A program made the position numbers and the translations under genes. Positions 48,616-61,048 of a DNA stretch of 64,000 nt are shown in pieces; the first letter of the stretch is position 1; every line of letters begins with the position of its first letter. The notes beneath the pieces were generated by a model. The model was not told the DNA's origin. It ran no database searches and saw only the letters and a program-made list of their open reading frames with translations. Location of the stretch: positions 2,356,001 through 2,420,000 of the forward strand of contig SCHM01000002.1 in NCBI GenBank assembly GCA_004123355.1, read 5' to 3'. Source of the stretch: Amphirosellinia nigrospora. Taxonomy: Eukaryota > Ascomycota > Sordariomycetes > Xylariales > Xylariaceae.

Positions 48616-49654
48616 CTTGTTTAATGAGAAGCTGTTTTGAGACTTGGTTTGGTGGAATAATTGTGGTAGTAGAATACTTGAGCTTAGGTAGTTATATAAG
48701 TCTCCGCTGTAGCTCCTTTCCCTTTTCGAAAGTGATGATGGGAACTATGACGATGGCGATGCTCCTACAAAGACGAGGGGTCACAGTCCAACATCAACAG
48801 CGTTCGAGCTCCTTTTATATACATACCTGAAGCAGCAACCCAACCTCCAACCGCTGTTTCTGCGGTGAACGTTACCAACGAGGACCAAGCGCGCCGGATC
48901 GTTAACTCCCTTAGACATACTCAGGCCCTCATCCAGATGGGCATGTCTAAAACAACCTCGTATCCATCCGTGCGTTCCATCGCCACTGTAGAATTGATTG
49001 ATTGGAGGAGGCGGGGAGGGAAGGGTGCGGCCCGCTGAACGTCGTAGCAACGCCCAACAAGCCCTGAACTGAACCCCCCCGGCTCGAGATGGGGCGCTAT
49101 TTCAGCGGTCAGGAGATTTTATCCGGACCTTCCGATTCGATTGGGGGCTTTCGTCGACGTCGTCGGACGGGCAGAAACGGGTCGCGTGGTGGACGGGATC
49201 GGCAGTGCCAAGCTCTCGTATTGCTAGACGTGCCTGCATGGCAGTACCGCGTTCTCCGCACAAACTGCAACCTTCAATCCCTTTTATGTAACCGGTCGAG
49301 AGCTCTTTTTGCAGATCGTTCTGTTTTTAATTGATCAAATGCGATCCGAATACGGCTCCCTCGAATACGGTTAGATGTAGGTGGCTTGATATCGAATAGT
49401 TACGTATGAATATGATGCTGCGTGGCGGGTGTTTAAACAGAGACAATAGTTGTATAACGTAGTATCCTCCACCTTCCTGCTAAGGATCAACTTTACCGAG
49501 GATCCTTTTTCGGTATGCATGACTCGGATTCTAGTTTAAGTATTGGTGATACAAGTAATCGAAGCGTGCGAGCACGACGGGGCCTAAGAGACGTGATCTG
49601 TCATAAAGCTCTGGCTATGTACAATTGTCTATAACTTCACTATCTGTCTTCGAT
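48616..49654. other. Intergenic region
   Basis: No gene is supported. Frames at 48781–49334 are overlapping and motif-free. The first 200 bases are the promoter side of the small secreted protein gene. Confidence 0.5.
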
Positions 49655-51406
49655 CTATATCACGATGCCTCTAGATGACCAACCGTTTCTGCCTTTCCAG
49701 GCCCAAACAATCATAAATGCACCAATCCAGATTGACACTGTCATGGCCCAAAATGTTGGAGCATAGCACTGCTTTCCATAACAGAACACGTCCTCACCCG
49801 CCCCTTCGCCCTCCAACGAGGCTGAGTTACGAGTCCCGGCTTGATAAACAGCCGAATAGATGATCCCCCATATCACAGAACCCAGGGCTGGCGTCAAAGC
49901 AATGATGCCAAAATTCGTGCCAAAATTTTCGACTCCCCATATCATGGTGATAATGATAGGAGTGAGGCTGAACACTGCACCATAACCGCACCAATCAGAC
50001 CGGATACAATCCAAAATCGGCCAGCATGCTCTTGTACTACACCAGAAGCCAACACTAAAGAGCCACCGGAGAAGATCAGAGCTGATATAACATATAAAAC
50101 CACACGTGAGACCTGCAGCTTTTGTCGCAGAACAGGCAATGACTGTGGATTTCCCGTTTGAATATGCTGACTATCCGGAGTTGGTGATAAGAGGTCGCTC
50201 AATGAGGCGACCACTACTCGTGCTACCGTACTCACTGTAGCCATGATAGAGACATGGGTAGCCGCAGACGGCGGGTTGGAATAGGTGTTCGGCGAGGCCA
50301 ATGTCCCAATGACAGTCCCAAGGTTGTTAATGAAGCACTCGCCAGGCCCGATGATGAGCCAAAAGCTAAGTGCAAAGAGCCACATGGTAGGATCGGCCAA
50401 AAATGTCCTCGTCTCAGCATTGAGGAGCCAGGCTTTCTTCAGCTTCGCGTACATATCGCTTTCGTTATCTCTGGATGGATCCAGGGCATCGGAACCTTCG
50501 TCCTCGTCATCCATACTCGTCGACTGTGCCATAGTGCCGTAACCCCGATCGGCCCTTCGACGAAATAACTCACTATTTTCGAGAAGCCCGCTTCTCTCAA
50601 GCTCTTCGACTGCCTCGTCAATGAGATCTGCCTCGTCCACGATTCGTAGGGCGAATGTACCGACGATCCCAACGATGATGAGCATAACGGAAAGGAACAG
50701 AAAGAAATGGAATACGTTGACATCGCCCTTAGTCCCATCAGGCTGAGTTTCGTAGAGCAACCGACTGGCACCCTGACTTATGATCATGCCGCTCAAGCCA
50801 AATGCCGCAATCGGAGCCACGAGCATCAAGCCTCGGTATTTCCCCTTGCCAAAGTTCTTGGCGGAAGTTGTGATGGAGGCCAGATACAAGCACGCAGTCC
50901 CCACGCCGATGGCCACGAAGGCAAACAACATGGGCGCGAATGTAGTGCTGTGATTGGTGGCATGATCTTCCACCTCTTGAAGGCCCTTCCTGTATAAGGC
51001 CGCAGCGAGCGCGTAACCGCCTCCAGTTAGCACGGCGGACATGAAGGACAGGAGACCCGGGCCAAAGCGATCGCACATGTATCCGATGATGGGAACAGGC
51101 AAGTACATGGCGATGTTCATGGTGCTCGCGATGCCATTAATCTGGAACTGGCTGTAGTGCAAGCGAGACTGGAAGAGGTGGCCGTAGAGCGAGAAGACGG
51201 TGATGGAGCCGGCACCGAGCGCGCCTACGATGGCAGCCGTGAAGGCGACAGAGCGCAGGGCAATAGCCCGGCGGCGGCGGCGTTTCGGGCTCGGGCTCGC
51301 ATCGCTTATCGAGCTTGCCGAGCTGGAGAGGGAGGAGGAGAGGGCCGTCGGAGAGAGAGTTCGTAGGAGCGGCGCGCCGGATGACTCGGTCGATTCGTCG
51401 GCCATG
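49655..51406 (-). CDS. MCH1: MCH1-like MFS transporter
   Basis: Major facilitator protein of the Mch1 group (monocarboxylate transporter homologue, vacuolar membrane in yeast; substrate not established). ATG at 51406 gives MADESTESSG, a Ser-rich cytosolic lead, then RRRRRAIALRSVAFTAAIVG. Family matches are SITVFSLYGHLFQSRLHYSQ, MYLPVPIIGYMCDRFGPGLL, GTACLYLASITTSAKNFG and SFWLIIGPGECFINNLG. The final part is GYGAVFSLTPIIITMIWGVE with NFGTNFGIIALTPALGS. About 583 residues in one exon, with a long acidic central loop. One frame change lies near 49985, where VSGLIGA should run into GYGAVFS. Confidence 0.88.
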
Positions 51407-52243
51407 ATGGCGAGTTCGAGTTTAACGGTCGATGTCGCGGGAGATCTCAAGCCAGTAGCAGCAGCGACGGCGCTTGTCGTCTACCTAGCAAGGCGTGTAG
51501 GTACTTGAGTAAATATATGTATAGACAGAACAAAGAACACACGAGGGATGCAAGATTCGTTTCGGCGCAAAGGAAGGTAAAAGCTACGCAAGATTACATA
51601 GCAAGAAGCGAAAGGCGGAAAGACTGAATGCTGCACAGCTGTGCAAGCATGCGACTAGAGTATTCACGTTGACATGTCGATAGTCTGCTGTGATATGTGG
51701 TGGGAGACGTGAAGGGAGGCCGGTGGTAAGTACTTAAAGTAAGTAAGTAAGCTTGGGATGTGTCATGCGCCCAACGTTTCCGTCATCAGCATGCCTGATC
51801 TGGGGTCTTGGTACCTACTTGGTAGGGGGCATAGGTGCCTATGCCCCTTCTCTCCACTTATCTCTACCCATCGCTGGGAACATGGAGTTGCATCCATTAT
51901 ATACGTCTTCCAATATAGAAAGATGGCCAATAGTGAACATGTGCAGAAGACGCGACATATATTCTCGAGCCCTCTTGTATTGCGAAACAGAAACTTGGAC
52001 TTTGCGGATTGATTGGCTCCTCTATTTACAATTGACGTCAGTTGTGTAACATGGTAACATAGTAACTGTGAACTTTATTTCTCCCTGCATATTTGTTTAT
52101 CAGCAGGTATCCCTCGTAAAATACATTGTAGCCCGCCACGGTATTGCTCTTCTTCTCTTCGCGAAACCCCTCTTGCCGCAGACATTTCCTTTTCTATTAA
52201 CACCGCAGACCTTGAAATAGACGACCCTTTCCAAACGTCCATC
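51407..52243. promoter_or_regulatory. Divergent promoter region, MCH1 / F-box gene
   Basis: An 837 bp spacer between divergent start codons. It contains a short (agta)n run near 51737 and a GGCATAGGTGCCTATGCC palindrome at about 51828–51845. No gene is seen. Confidence 0.4.
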
Positions 52244-53655
52244 ATGAGCCGCAGCTCAAGGTTTCATGAGATCCGGCAGCTGGTATCCGGCAATGGTGGC
52301 CTCACAGCAGAGGAAGTCAGATACCTGAAAATACTAGTCTCCGATGTTCACACGGATCTAATTGGCGAACTCCCTCCCGAGATCGTTGTGACGATTGCCT
52401 TGGAGCTACCTCTCGACGCTTTTGCCCGTTGTCTCCGGGTGTCTAAGGTTTGGAGACAGTGTTTCCTGTTAGATCCAGTCATGCGGGCATATGCGAGGTC
52501 TCGATGGCCAGCTATGATTCACGTTGATCGATCTGGATTCCAAAAGACTCTCTCAGGACTTGGATGGGCGCGCTGGGCCTGTAGGAGAAATACAGGCAAA
52601 GAGATTGTACGTTACGACAAAGCAACTTGCTACGCATTGGATCCGATATTTCATAAAGAATCCTCCAACGTACCTGATGCTTATAAGCAGAATTCCTATA
52701 AATTTGGAACAGATGACTTTCGAAGCGAGATTAAGGTCCGATACGCGTCAGGAAAGGTGGCATGGCATCTGTCTGATTGCATGGTGGTGATGGATGATCT
52801 GCGATCAAAGACTCGAAAAATACTCACACCACCTAGTGGTACGATGCACGGCTCAGCACTGAAGCTGCAATCGCTTGGCTCTAGATTGGCTATCGGGACA
52901 ATCAACCGACTGTTGTACGTTTGCTCTATACTTATCATGAAAAAAAAGCTTATTGATATGACTTTTCTAGAGTCGCTTGGGATCATGTCGATAATCAGGC
53001 ATACGAGAAGCTGATGCCCAGCGGAATCTGTCGATGCAATACCCGTGACAATAGAGTTGCTATCGTATTATACGGCGGAGATGTGCTCATATGGAGCCCC
53101 GGCAACACAGCAATCCAACTCGACACGGCACATTTGACCGATGGGTTAAGCGCCGATCAGGTTACAAAATGGAAAGCCTCTCTGAACGTGTTCTTTGATC
53201 CTCGCAACGAAAACAATTTATTCCTAGCTTCCAGTTACCCATTTAGCAATCCCGAGCCTACAATTCGAGTCACGGTTCATGAGTTTTCGTGGACAATTCG
53301 CGTAGCTTCGTGGTCCTTCGACCGCAATGACGACTATTCCTATCCCACATATTCCAACTGGGCTCTCACCATTGCGATGTCAGAATTCGAGGTTGATTAC
53401 AGCTACATAGTATTTGGTCGGCGGCAGAGTCGTGGGGATGAAGTTCGTATGATAGCGTTCGATAAGATCAAGCGGAAGTTTGTTGATCTCGATAACTTCA
53501 GGGGAAATAGTCTATTCGATTGGATATTCAAGGGTGGACCTGGTGAGTATGCAGGCGGTCGCACTATCAAGCATGGAATAGACCAAGAGTTTAAGTGTGG
53601 ATTTGGAGAAACCCAGTATTCTGTGACGCGGATCAATTTGTTAGAGCTACCGTGA
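52244..53655 (+). CDS. F-box domain protein
   Basis: An intact two-exon gene of 451 residues. The F-box lies at about residues 44–85 (IGELPPEIVVTIALELPLDA and RCLRVSKVWRQCFLLDP), so the protein should bind Skp1 as a substrate receptor of an SCF ubiquitin ligase. Intron 52915–52970 (56 bp; GTACGT donor, TTTCTAG acceptor) joins TINRL to LVAWDHVDNQAYEKL in phase. The C-terminal 300 residues read like a beta-propeller-type fold (IVLYGGDVLIWSPGN, LFLASSYPFSN), but I see no clean WD or kelch motif. Its target cannot be named. Confidence 0.87.
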
Positions 53656-54117
53656 TGGAGCCGAGCCAAGCTCAGGCGTCAGAAGGTAGTTGATGGCAAG
53701 TACGAACTCCGTCCAAGGTTGGAATGAATAACAGTTATTATGAAGGCACCAAGCAGACTCGTCACTCTCGAGCTCAATCAACTACGTCTTCTCAATGTTA
53801 AACAAGGTTACTTCATAGTACGCTAAACCTGTATACTGCCTCTTCTGACACTAAAACGCCTGGATCTCGAGAACTACTACCAGGCGAACTGAGTAATTTG
53901 ATGTTCTAAGGCATTTCTTGCAATTGATCGTGGAAAGATTAGTTGAAGACTGGATATATAACGATACTTGGGCGAGCATGTGTTGATGGCTAACAGAATG
54001 GCGACGTTTTAGATTAAGTGTGCCACAGCTAGCTATCCTAACCTATACCTATCATGTCTAGATAGTACATCCCTGGATCTTACAGCTACCTCACACAATC
54101 ATGCCAGGCGGGTTTAT
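53656..54117. other. Intergenic spacer
   Basis: Tail-to-tail spacer between the F-box gene and the MAPEG gene; nothing else is seen. Confidence 0.5.
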
Positions 54118-54853
54118 CTACAACTTGGCGAGGCCAGCCTTGACGAACAGAGCCAAAACAGAGCCGAGGCCGACGAACCAGACGGGCGTCCGGAGACCAG
54201 CCAGCTTGCGGTTGCCGCAGAGGAAGATGTACACGTAGTTGTACACGACACGGCTGAGGATGTAGGTGATGGACAGCGAGTTCAAGACCGTGTTGCTGAG
54301 GCCGGCGCTGTTGCCGGCGACGATGGCCGCCGCGAACAGGGGCAGACCCTCGAAGCCGTTGGAGCTGGCCGCCTCGGCGCGCAGTATCTGGGCCACGGTC
54401 TAATCCCGCCGGGGGGCGGTTAATGGATTTCCGCCGATTCAGGGTGATGGAACGAGAAACTTACCTCCTTAGGCAGATCGGACTTCTCCAGACGAGCGGC
54501 GAATGTGCGCGGGTTGGTTGGGTCAAAGTACTTCTGGCCGGGACCCTGGAAAGCAGAGAAGCTTCGGGCCATAGGGCCTAATTATTGGGGTTATGTTAGC
54601 GATGTTGCGCCACCTAAGCACATGATTTAACAGGCATGCAACATGTCTCTGACAGCTATTTTCATTTCAAGCCCATCTTTTTGACATGTTAAAAAAATAA
54701 AAAAATTAGATGTGTTTCCATGACGTACAGCGAAGACCGCCACCGGGATCTATCGTCACTAATTAGTACCCCTCATTCATTTTAAGATCAAAGCGCAGCG
54801 ACTCACGGTGAAGTAAGAGAGGTTCTTCTCGGTAAAGAAGATAGGGCCGCCAT
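54118..54853 (-). CDS. MAPEG family membrane protein
   Basis: MAPEG proteins (eicosanoid and glutathione metabolism family) are small four-helix membrane proteins. The probable start at 54853 lies one base out of frame with FFTEKNLSYFT, the conserved N-terminus. Exons are 54853–54807, a 21 bp microexon 54749–54729 (IPVAVFA), 54577–54465 and 54399–54118. The third gives RSFSAFQGPGQKYFDPTNPR with RTFAARLEKSDLPKE. The last gives QILRAEAASSNGFEGLPLFA, AGNSAGLSNTVLNSLSITYI and VVYNYVYIFLCGN, then a final helix ending FVKAGLAKL. Frame changes are suspected at about 54852 and 54573. Glutathione transferase activity is not shown for this fungal branch. Confidence 0.83.
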
Positions 54854-55688
54854 TGTATCGGATGTATGAGTTGATGAGAGTAATTGTACATCTCGATTAG
54901 GGAAAAGAAGGTATTCTGAATTACGAAGAGACGGTGGTGATCGATGAAAAGTATTGCGATGCCGAGGGCTTAAATGACGTTTCAAGGACAGTCATCTATT
55001 AATAGTAAGAGTACACTACAAAAAAAAATTAACGTTAATGCGGGCATAAGCTGAGGAAACAATAGAGCCCAAATCAGGTTGAGGCGAAATATCCACTTGA
55101 CTGGGCCAATTGCTACGCTACCACATCCCCAATTCCAATTTTTTCGGGCCCATTACTGTACACATCGCGGCCTAATAACTAGCCGATAGGTTATCTAGAA
55201 CGTTGGTTCTAGGACCGGGAAACAACTTATTGAGTCGCCGATTCGGGCGAGAGTATCACCTCACCCCTTGAAGTGTAAGAAGGGGAAATCATCGAAATTG
55301 GACAGATTGAGGGAATGCGTGCTTATGTTGTTGACACCTTTCGTTATGGTTGCTTAAGAGCAGCTAGGCTCAGTGACTAAATTGAACGGTTTCCCCCCAT
55401 TTTTTGAACTTAAAACATTAAGTATATATCAATGGCATGATATGGGAGGGGTGCTTTCACATGCGCATAAAGAGCAGTGATAACGAGGGCCTCTCCCCTC
55501 CGTATCAAAACAAGAGTGAGAAAGAGTCAACGTGAGTTCGTACAACATTATGCATCAAATCATCATAGTTGAGAGTACAGGGTATCATATTACATACATG
55601 CCTTCGAAATGAGAAGGGGATGGTTTTATGTACAATTCCAGCACTGAGGAATCAATCGGTTCATGAGGCTAACTCTGAATGACACCCC
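54854..55688. other. Intergenic region
   Basis: The 835 bp spacer includes an A-run near 55020 and holds no supported gene. It contains the MAPEG promoter and the 3' end of the transcription factor. Confidence 0.5.
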
Positions 55689-58271
55689 TCAAACGAGATC
55701 TGCCCCGCTCCAGTCTCCCCAAAGGTCATTTAAATCTGAACCCAAAAGATCAAAATTAAATTCAGAATTCGGCACTAACAGCTGACTGGGGTCTGTCGGT
55801 GGCATCGACCAAGGTATAGAGGGCGGTAAGCCTTCGCGATGAAGTGGCGTGATTTCTAATGTGTTGTAGATTCTAATGGTGTCGTAGTCGGTGGTGCGGT
55901 ATTTGGGTATCTTAGAGGCTATGCAATAGGTCAATGTATGGGCTCAAAGAAGTTTGGCATCGGCCAAGTCTCAGGAGAAGAAACCTACGATGAATTCGTT
56001 CGAAGCTGGGGGCGGTTGCTGTGCGACGCGAGGTGGTTGCGTCTCATGCTGGCCTTCGAGGGAAACTTGATATGACAGGAGCTTGTAGTGGAGGCCGATA
56101 AACCGTTCCGCGGCCTGAGCTTTCGCAGCCTCTGCGGTTTTGAGACCTAGGTGAGTTTCCATCAGTCCATAGGCAGCACACATGCTAGAATAACCCCACG
56201 GGTCGTTATTGCCGCATCTCAATACACGGTCTTCCTTCAAGGTGATGCATTTTTGAACCAGTTGAAGAGTCTCTTGGTTGTTGATGTTGATGAGAGATGT
56301 TGAACCTATATAAGCAATTAACAATGGGCCAAAGACAAGAAGGCGCTTTATATGCGTACATTTAGGTTGAAGAAGTGAGATATTACAGAGGTTCATTGCT
56401 GCGCTGATTGAGTCCTCTCGGAGAAAGTACAAAGTTCGAATTCCTTTCTGGAACAATCGGTCATGCATCAAGACTAAATCTCGGGCAGCGGTATAGTAAA
56501 TGAATTCCGACATCTGGTACTTTGAGTGGGACTTTCGTAACTTGAGGAACGGTTGATGTAGGGGTATGAGGAATTGTCGAAGTTGAATATGTAATAAAGT
56601 ATAAGCAAGAGACGGTTTGTGAGAAACGCCTGAACTTTTATCGGATTCAAGGTCCCAAGCAGGTAGGGCGTCGATCTCATGGGTGACCATGTCGGTATAC
56701 TGAAGAACCTGCTCCCAATCCAGATCGATTGGGGGGCCGGTCAAAATTTTGTATAACTCGAGTCGCGCTGGAATACTCTGACGACTGAAGTGGGCATATG
56801 ACGAGAATGTGTACTCTGATCGTGGTTTTGAAATGGGCAACTCGGTAGAATCTCGATCAAAGCTGTCGTCGTCGATATTCCTAGGGGGTTCTACGTCGAA
56901 GTGAACCTGACTAAGCAACGTTGGAACGCCCAGATCAAATGATGCTTGTAGGTCGAATTCAACCATTGTCGACCAGATACGTCTTCTCATCTCCTTATTA
57001 TACGGACTAAGATCTGACGATATAGTGTTTGGATCTTGATGTAGCCCTATGGTAATCGCATCACGGATAAGCCCACCAGTCGTAATCCAAAACCGCTTCT
57101 TCTTGATGATGTTGACCTTCTTGGCGAGGTAGAGAAGACACTCGATTTGATAGTGCACTAGTCCACGGTGCTTCTGACTTTGTTGACTGGCCCATTTGTC
57201 GCAAGCCTTGATCCAGTTTTCAGCCGTTGCATGTGCGCCTGATTTAACTCCAATAAACGTGCTGGAGGTTTGCATGCCTAGGCAACAAGATACGGACATC
57301 ATCGATAGCACGAGGACTGTAAATGAAGCAGGTCTCGTATGGCTTGGATCCCAAAATGACTCATATTCCTTCCTAAAAGTTGGAATGTGAACAATTCGAT
57401 GAAGCTGTTCGAACTGATCTAAGTATACCGTAAGCAGTGAATCTGTCTCTTCCTGAGAGAGTAACAGTGCTTCTAAATCAGAGTCAGGCTCGGCCGCTTT
57501 ATTCTCGCGGTCTATTTTTCTTTTGCACCGATCCTTCTTGTGGATGTTAAGAGGCCGTAGCCATTCGTCTGCCGTCTCCCTCATAAAATTGCCTATGCCG
57601 ACAATGCTCTTAAGTGATGACCAAGCATTATGCGGTCCATGATATCTGCTCTTGAAACACATCGCATTGCTTACAAGCTTTATTCGCGCAATTTCCTCTG
57701 GGTTCGCGAAGCCAGGACCCGGATGAGGCCAAAATGCGGGTGGCGTGTCCTTTGACGCGTCTCGAGTCGTCGCAGGGGAGGCAACGACAGTGCTACCATC
57801 CACTGAAGATTGTTTTGCTAGCGCATTTCTTAGCTGAGCGACTTCGAGCTCCAGTTTCCTGATGCGCTCATGATCCCGCGCGGCATCTTTCGGGACAGCG
57901 CCATCAGCACCTTGGCGAGTGAGGTGTTGATTGCTGCTCGTGCGGCGCCCTTCGGAACCGAATTGGACATAAGGAGATTCCACCGGAATGAATGTATTCC
58001 TTGTTGCGGTCGTCACTGTGGTCACTGACGGTCCGCCAGGTCTTGCTTCATATGTGCACCGGTCGGGAGTGCCGGACTTGATGCAACGGTCACAAGGCAA
58101 CTCTCTTGAGCATGACAGTTTCCTCCGCCTACATTCCAGACACGAGAGTCGTACTCGCTGGCGCTTTCGCGTCGAGCCCTGTTGACTATTATCGTCCTCC
58201 GGGCCGTCATGATCATCCCGTTCATCATCGTCAATGTGATGCTTCTTTGAAATTTCTCTTGAGTCATCCAT
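55689..58271 (-). CDS. Zn2Cys6 transcription factor with fungal MHR domain (intact)
   Basis: An intact two-exon gene of 838 residues. ATG at 58271 leads into an acidic stretch, a basic patch RKRQRVRLS and the zinc cluster CLECRRRKLSC with CDRCIKSGTPDRC (about residues 44–72). A coiled segment follows (ERIRKLELEVAQLRNALAK), then the MHR (TVYLDQFEQLHRIVHIPTF, GLIRDAITIGLHQDPN, NKEMRRRIWSTMVEFDLQAS). Intron 55919–55984 (66 bp) joins NEFIV to ASKIPKYRTTDYDTIRIYN in phase. The C-terminal tail is acidic and hydrophobic (FNFDLLGSDLNDLWGDW), like an activation domain. It is divergent from the phosphoesterase gene with 710 bp between, so a local target is possible but unproven. Confidence 0.93.
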
Positions 58272-58981
58272 TGTGTCAGAGGCGGACTTGAGGCAATCAA
58301 GTGTCCATCGCCACTTTGACAGGTTCCAAACCGGAAAGTGTGGAGTGTTGGATCACAGTTAATATCATAATACGGGTCCTGCTACGGGTATATGTTAGAA
58401 CCCGTCAGCCGCTACCGTATTCGCACCATTGCTGTAATTGGTATGGCACCTTTTCCTCTGGGTAGATGATGTAAGTTGATCTGATAAGATTGATCAACAT
58501 CAAATTGGTGCCTGTTTGATGCTCGGATCTGACCTCTCGGAGCTCGGTATTAACAACAAAAATCCGAGCAATCCTATACCTAGGTACGTACAGATGCCGT
58601 AGACGTTATAATTTGCATGTGACCCGTCTAAGTAGAGAGCGTTCGATTGAAATTGGATTGGATGTCGTTCGATGGAAGTTGTGTTCTTGCAAAACTACCT
58701 ATGTACCTAAAATGAAAACAATGAACATTGATGTAGCGGTAAACTAGGTAGGCCTACCAGATTTAGAGGTAGTGTATGACGTTTTTTTGCTTCAAAATCT
58801 GGCTTACCTAAAGCGTTTGTATTTACGTAAATGCAAATAGCCTAGTACCGGGGTTAGTTACTTACTTAGCGAAAGTCTGAGCGATAAGACGGGGGACGCT
58901 ATCGGCGCGTCTCACATGTTGTTAACTTCAGCATCCTGACTGCAGTTATATGAAGTCGGTTCCTATAATGAAATCACGATC
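58272..58981. promoter_or_regulatory. Divergent promoter region, transcription factor / phosphoesterase
   Basis: 710 bp with several GGTACC/CCTAGG-type palindromes (58577–58590, about 58695, about 58745). No gene is seen. CGG-containing sites for a Zn2Cys6 factor could be searched here. Confidence 0.4.
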
Positions 58982-60351
58982 ATGCTATCGCTGCTGATTG
59001 TCCGATTTGGCTTGTTGCTATGTTGGTTGCTAAACTACACAGATGCTGCGGTAGTTCCTGGTAGAGCGTTTGACAGGTTCATTAGTATATGGCTTGAGAA
59101 TCAGGTCAGTGTCACCGATCCCAACAGGAGGCCATTTCCTTCCCCGAACCCAGTGACTAAAACTTATTCGCATCTTAGGACTTTGATAAGGTTGCTATAG
59201 ACTCGGCGTTCGCGGACTTGAAGCGATTCGGTATCCTGCAAACGCGCTACTATGCGCACACGCACCCGAGCCAGCCCAACTATTTAGCTGCAGTCGCAGG
59301 CGATTACTGGGGTTTAGATCACGATGAAGTGGTCCGAATTCCTTCCAATGTATCTACGATAGTTGATCTTCTCGAGCCAGAAAAAATATCATGGAGAGGG
59401 TATTTTGAGGGTATGCCGGGACCTGGTTATATGGGAGAAGCCAGCGTAGGACGGCCGGAAAACCAGTCGCCTAACGGCACTTGGGATTATGTGCGAAAAC
59501 ATAAGTGTGTTGTCAATCCAGTTAAATCTAGGCTAGATTGCACGCAAGCTAATCGAAATAAACAGTCCCTTTGTCTCGTATGATTCGGTTAACTATGATG
59601 GACGCCGGCTGCTCAACTTGCTATCGTTGGATGACTTCCAAAGCGACTTCGCTGCTGGTGTTGTACCGGTACGTATTCCTCCAAAGATTTCGCGAGCTGA
59701 GTCCATAAGCCATCGGCTCTAATTCCTAGTCTTTTATAGCAATTTGTCATGATTTCCCCGAATATGCTTAACGATGGGCACAACACTACACTAGATCATG
59801 CGACAAATTGGGTCCGCGAATTCTTGAAGCCGCTACTGACCGATGGGGCCTTCACGGAGAAGACGCTCGTGCAATTGACCTATGACGAAACGGAGGACTA
59901 TACGAAACCAAATCGCATTGTGTCTTTGCTAATGGGCAACGCCGTCCCCAAGAAACTTTTGGGAACTAGTGATGACACTTTTTATACTCATTACTCGATT
60001 CTGTCTACGATGGAGAACAACTGGGGACTACCGAACCTAGGCCGATTTGACGTTGGGGCGAATGTCTTCCAATTTGTTGCCGATGCTTCTGGATACTCCA
60101 ACACCAATCCTCCCAACGTGGCGAACGTCAACAACTCGATATCGTATCCTGGACCCCTCAACAGGAACCATTCTACGAAATTGACGGCATTTCCTCCTCC
60201 AAACCTGAAGCTGACTGGTGCTGGTGGAAAACCCATACTCAAAGAAATCGCTCAGACTTGGAAGTCCGAGGCTAAAGCAAAAACTCCCTACGATGGTAGT
60301 GGTAGACAGTATGACGGCGATGACATACCTGTATATAAAGAACAGGGGTAG
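58982..60351 (+). CDS. Secreted acid phosphatase-like phosphoesterase (PF04185)
   Basis: Hydrolyses phosphate esters outside the cell; related to fungal phosphate-repressible acid phosphatase PHOa. Exons 58982–59104, 59179–59504, 59566–59668 and 59740–60351 join in phase (387 aa, intact). A signal peptide (MLSLLIVRFGLLLCWLLNYT) precedes FDRFISIWLENQDFDKVA. Motifs are RYYAHTHPSQPNYLAAVAGD, ISWRGYFEGMPGPGY, YVRKHNPFVSYDSVNYDG, MISPNMLNDGHNTTLDHA and LVQLTYDETEDYTKPNRIVS, and THYSILSTMENNWGLPNLG closes the family pattern. The asparagine and histidine/aspartate metal ligands expected for this family lie in these blocks. Several N-glycosylation sites are visible. The last residues (60250–60351) are less conserved. 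Divergent from a transcription factor. Confidence 0.93.
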
Positions 60352-60656
60352 AAACCCAGTTTATCATTCAAATGCTAGTAGGCCAAACGGAATCTCTCGG
60401 CCAAGGCCCACACTGCCCAGGCGGCATAAGTCTAGAAACTCGATAGCCGAATATTTCCCATTTGAATGCATGCAAGAATACCGTATGCAGAAGCTAGGGC
60501 ACCAACATATTTAGGTACCTCGAGCATTGTTGTTTGTTCACTGTAGGTGATATGAACTCCTCTCTCTCAGTTATACGTCTATTGAGAGACGACCTAGCAT
60601 TACTAGGTAACTTAACTATTCTCAATTATATGGGATAATACGGTTCAGCGGCGGCT

Positions 60657-61048
60657 ATGCATACTACCACCACATCTACCAGCCTATTTACGACTCTCAT
60701 CCGGACCCATCACATCACTAGTCGCAAGAAACTCCAGCGTGTGAAAAAGGCAGCATCACAACACTCGCTGCCTTTTGTTCTCATACGAAGCGGTGGATCA
60801 CCGGGTATCATGTACGCAGAAGGCGCAGAAGCTAATGTGAATGCCTGGGTGAGTTTCGTCCGAGGCCTTCGATATAAGGACTTTCAATGTCCCCGAAAAC
60901 CGGCAGCAAACGAGGTCTCTGTGCCAAACCAGACAATTCAAGGCGACTTCGAGGAAGTTACATCAGTGACGAATTCGGCCATCGCATGGAGCAGAGGGGC
61001 CTGGCCTCATGGTGGAAGTCAGCTATGGGCTATAACTCATCGACCTAA
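60657..61048 (+). CDS. RWD/DUF1115-like small protein
   Basis: ATG at 60657 opens a protein of about 130 residues. IRTHHITSRKKLQRVKKAAS with SLPFVLIRSGGSPGIMYAEG and VNAWVSFVRGLRYKDFQC resemble the region that follows the RWD domain in RWDD2-type proteins (DUF1115), where a H-H-I..K pattern and a GxPGxMxxEG loop are conserved. A frame change near 60970 is likely: in the other frame the tail reads EFGHRMEQRGLASWWKSAMG and stops at 61048, which matches the usual ending; the first frame stops at 61064. An RWD domain itself is not seen, so the gene is short or lacks an upstream exon. Function unknown. Confidence 0.62.

Noticed and set aside
50254-51366. Several long plus-strand frames
   Set aside because: They are antisense shadows of the MCH1 coding region.
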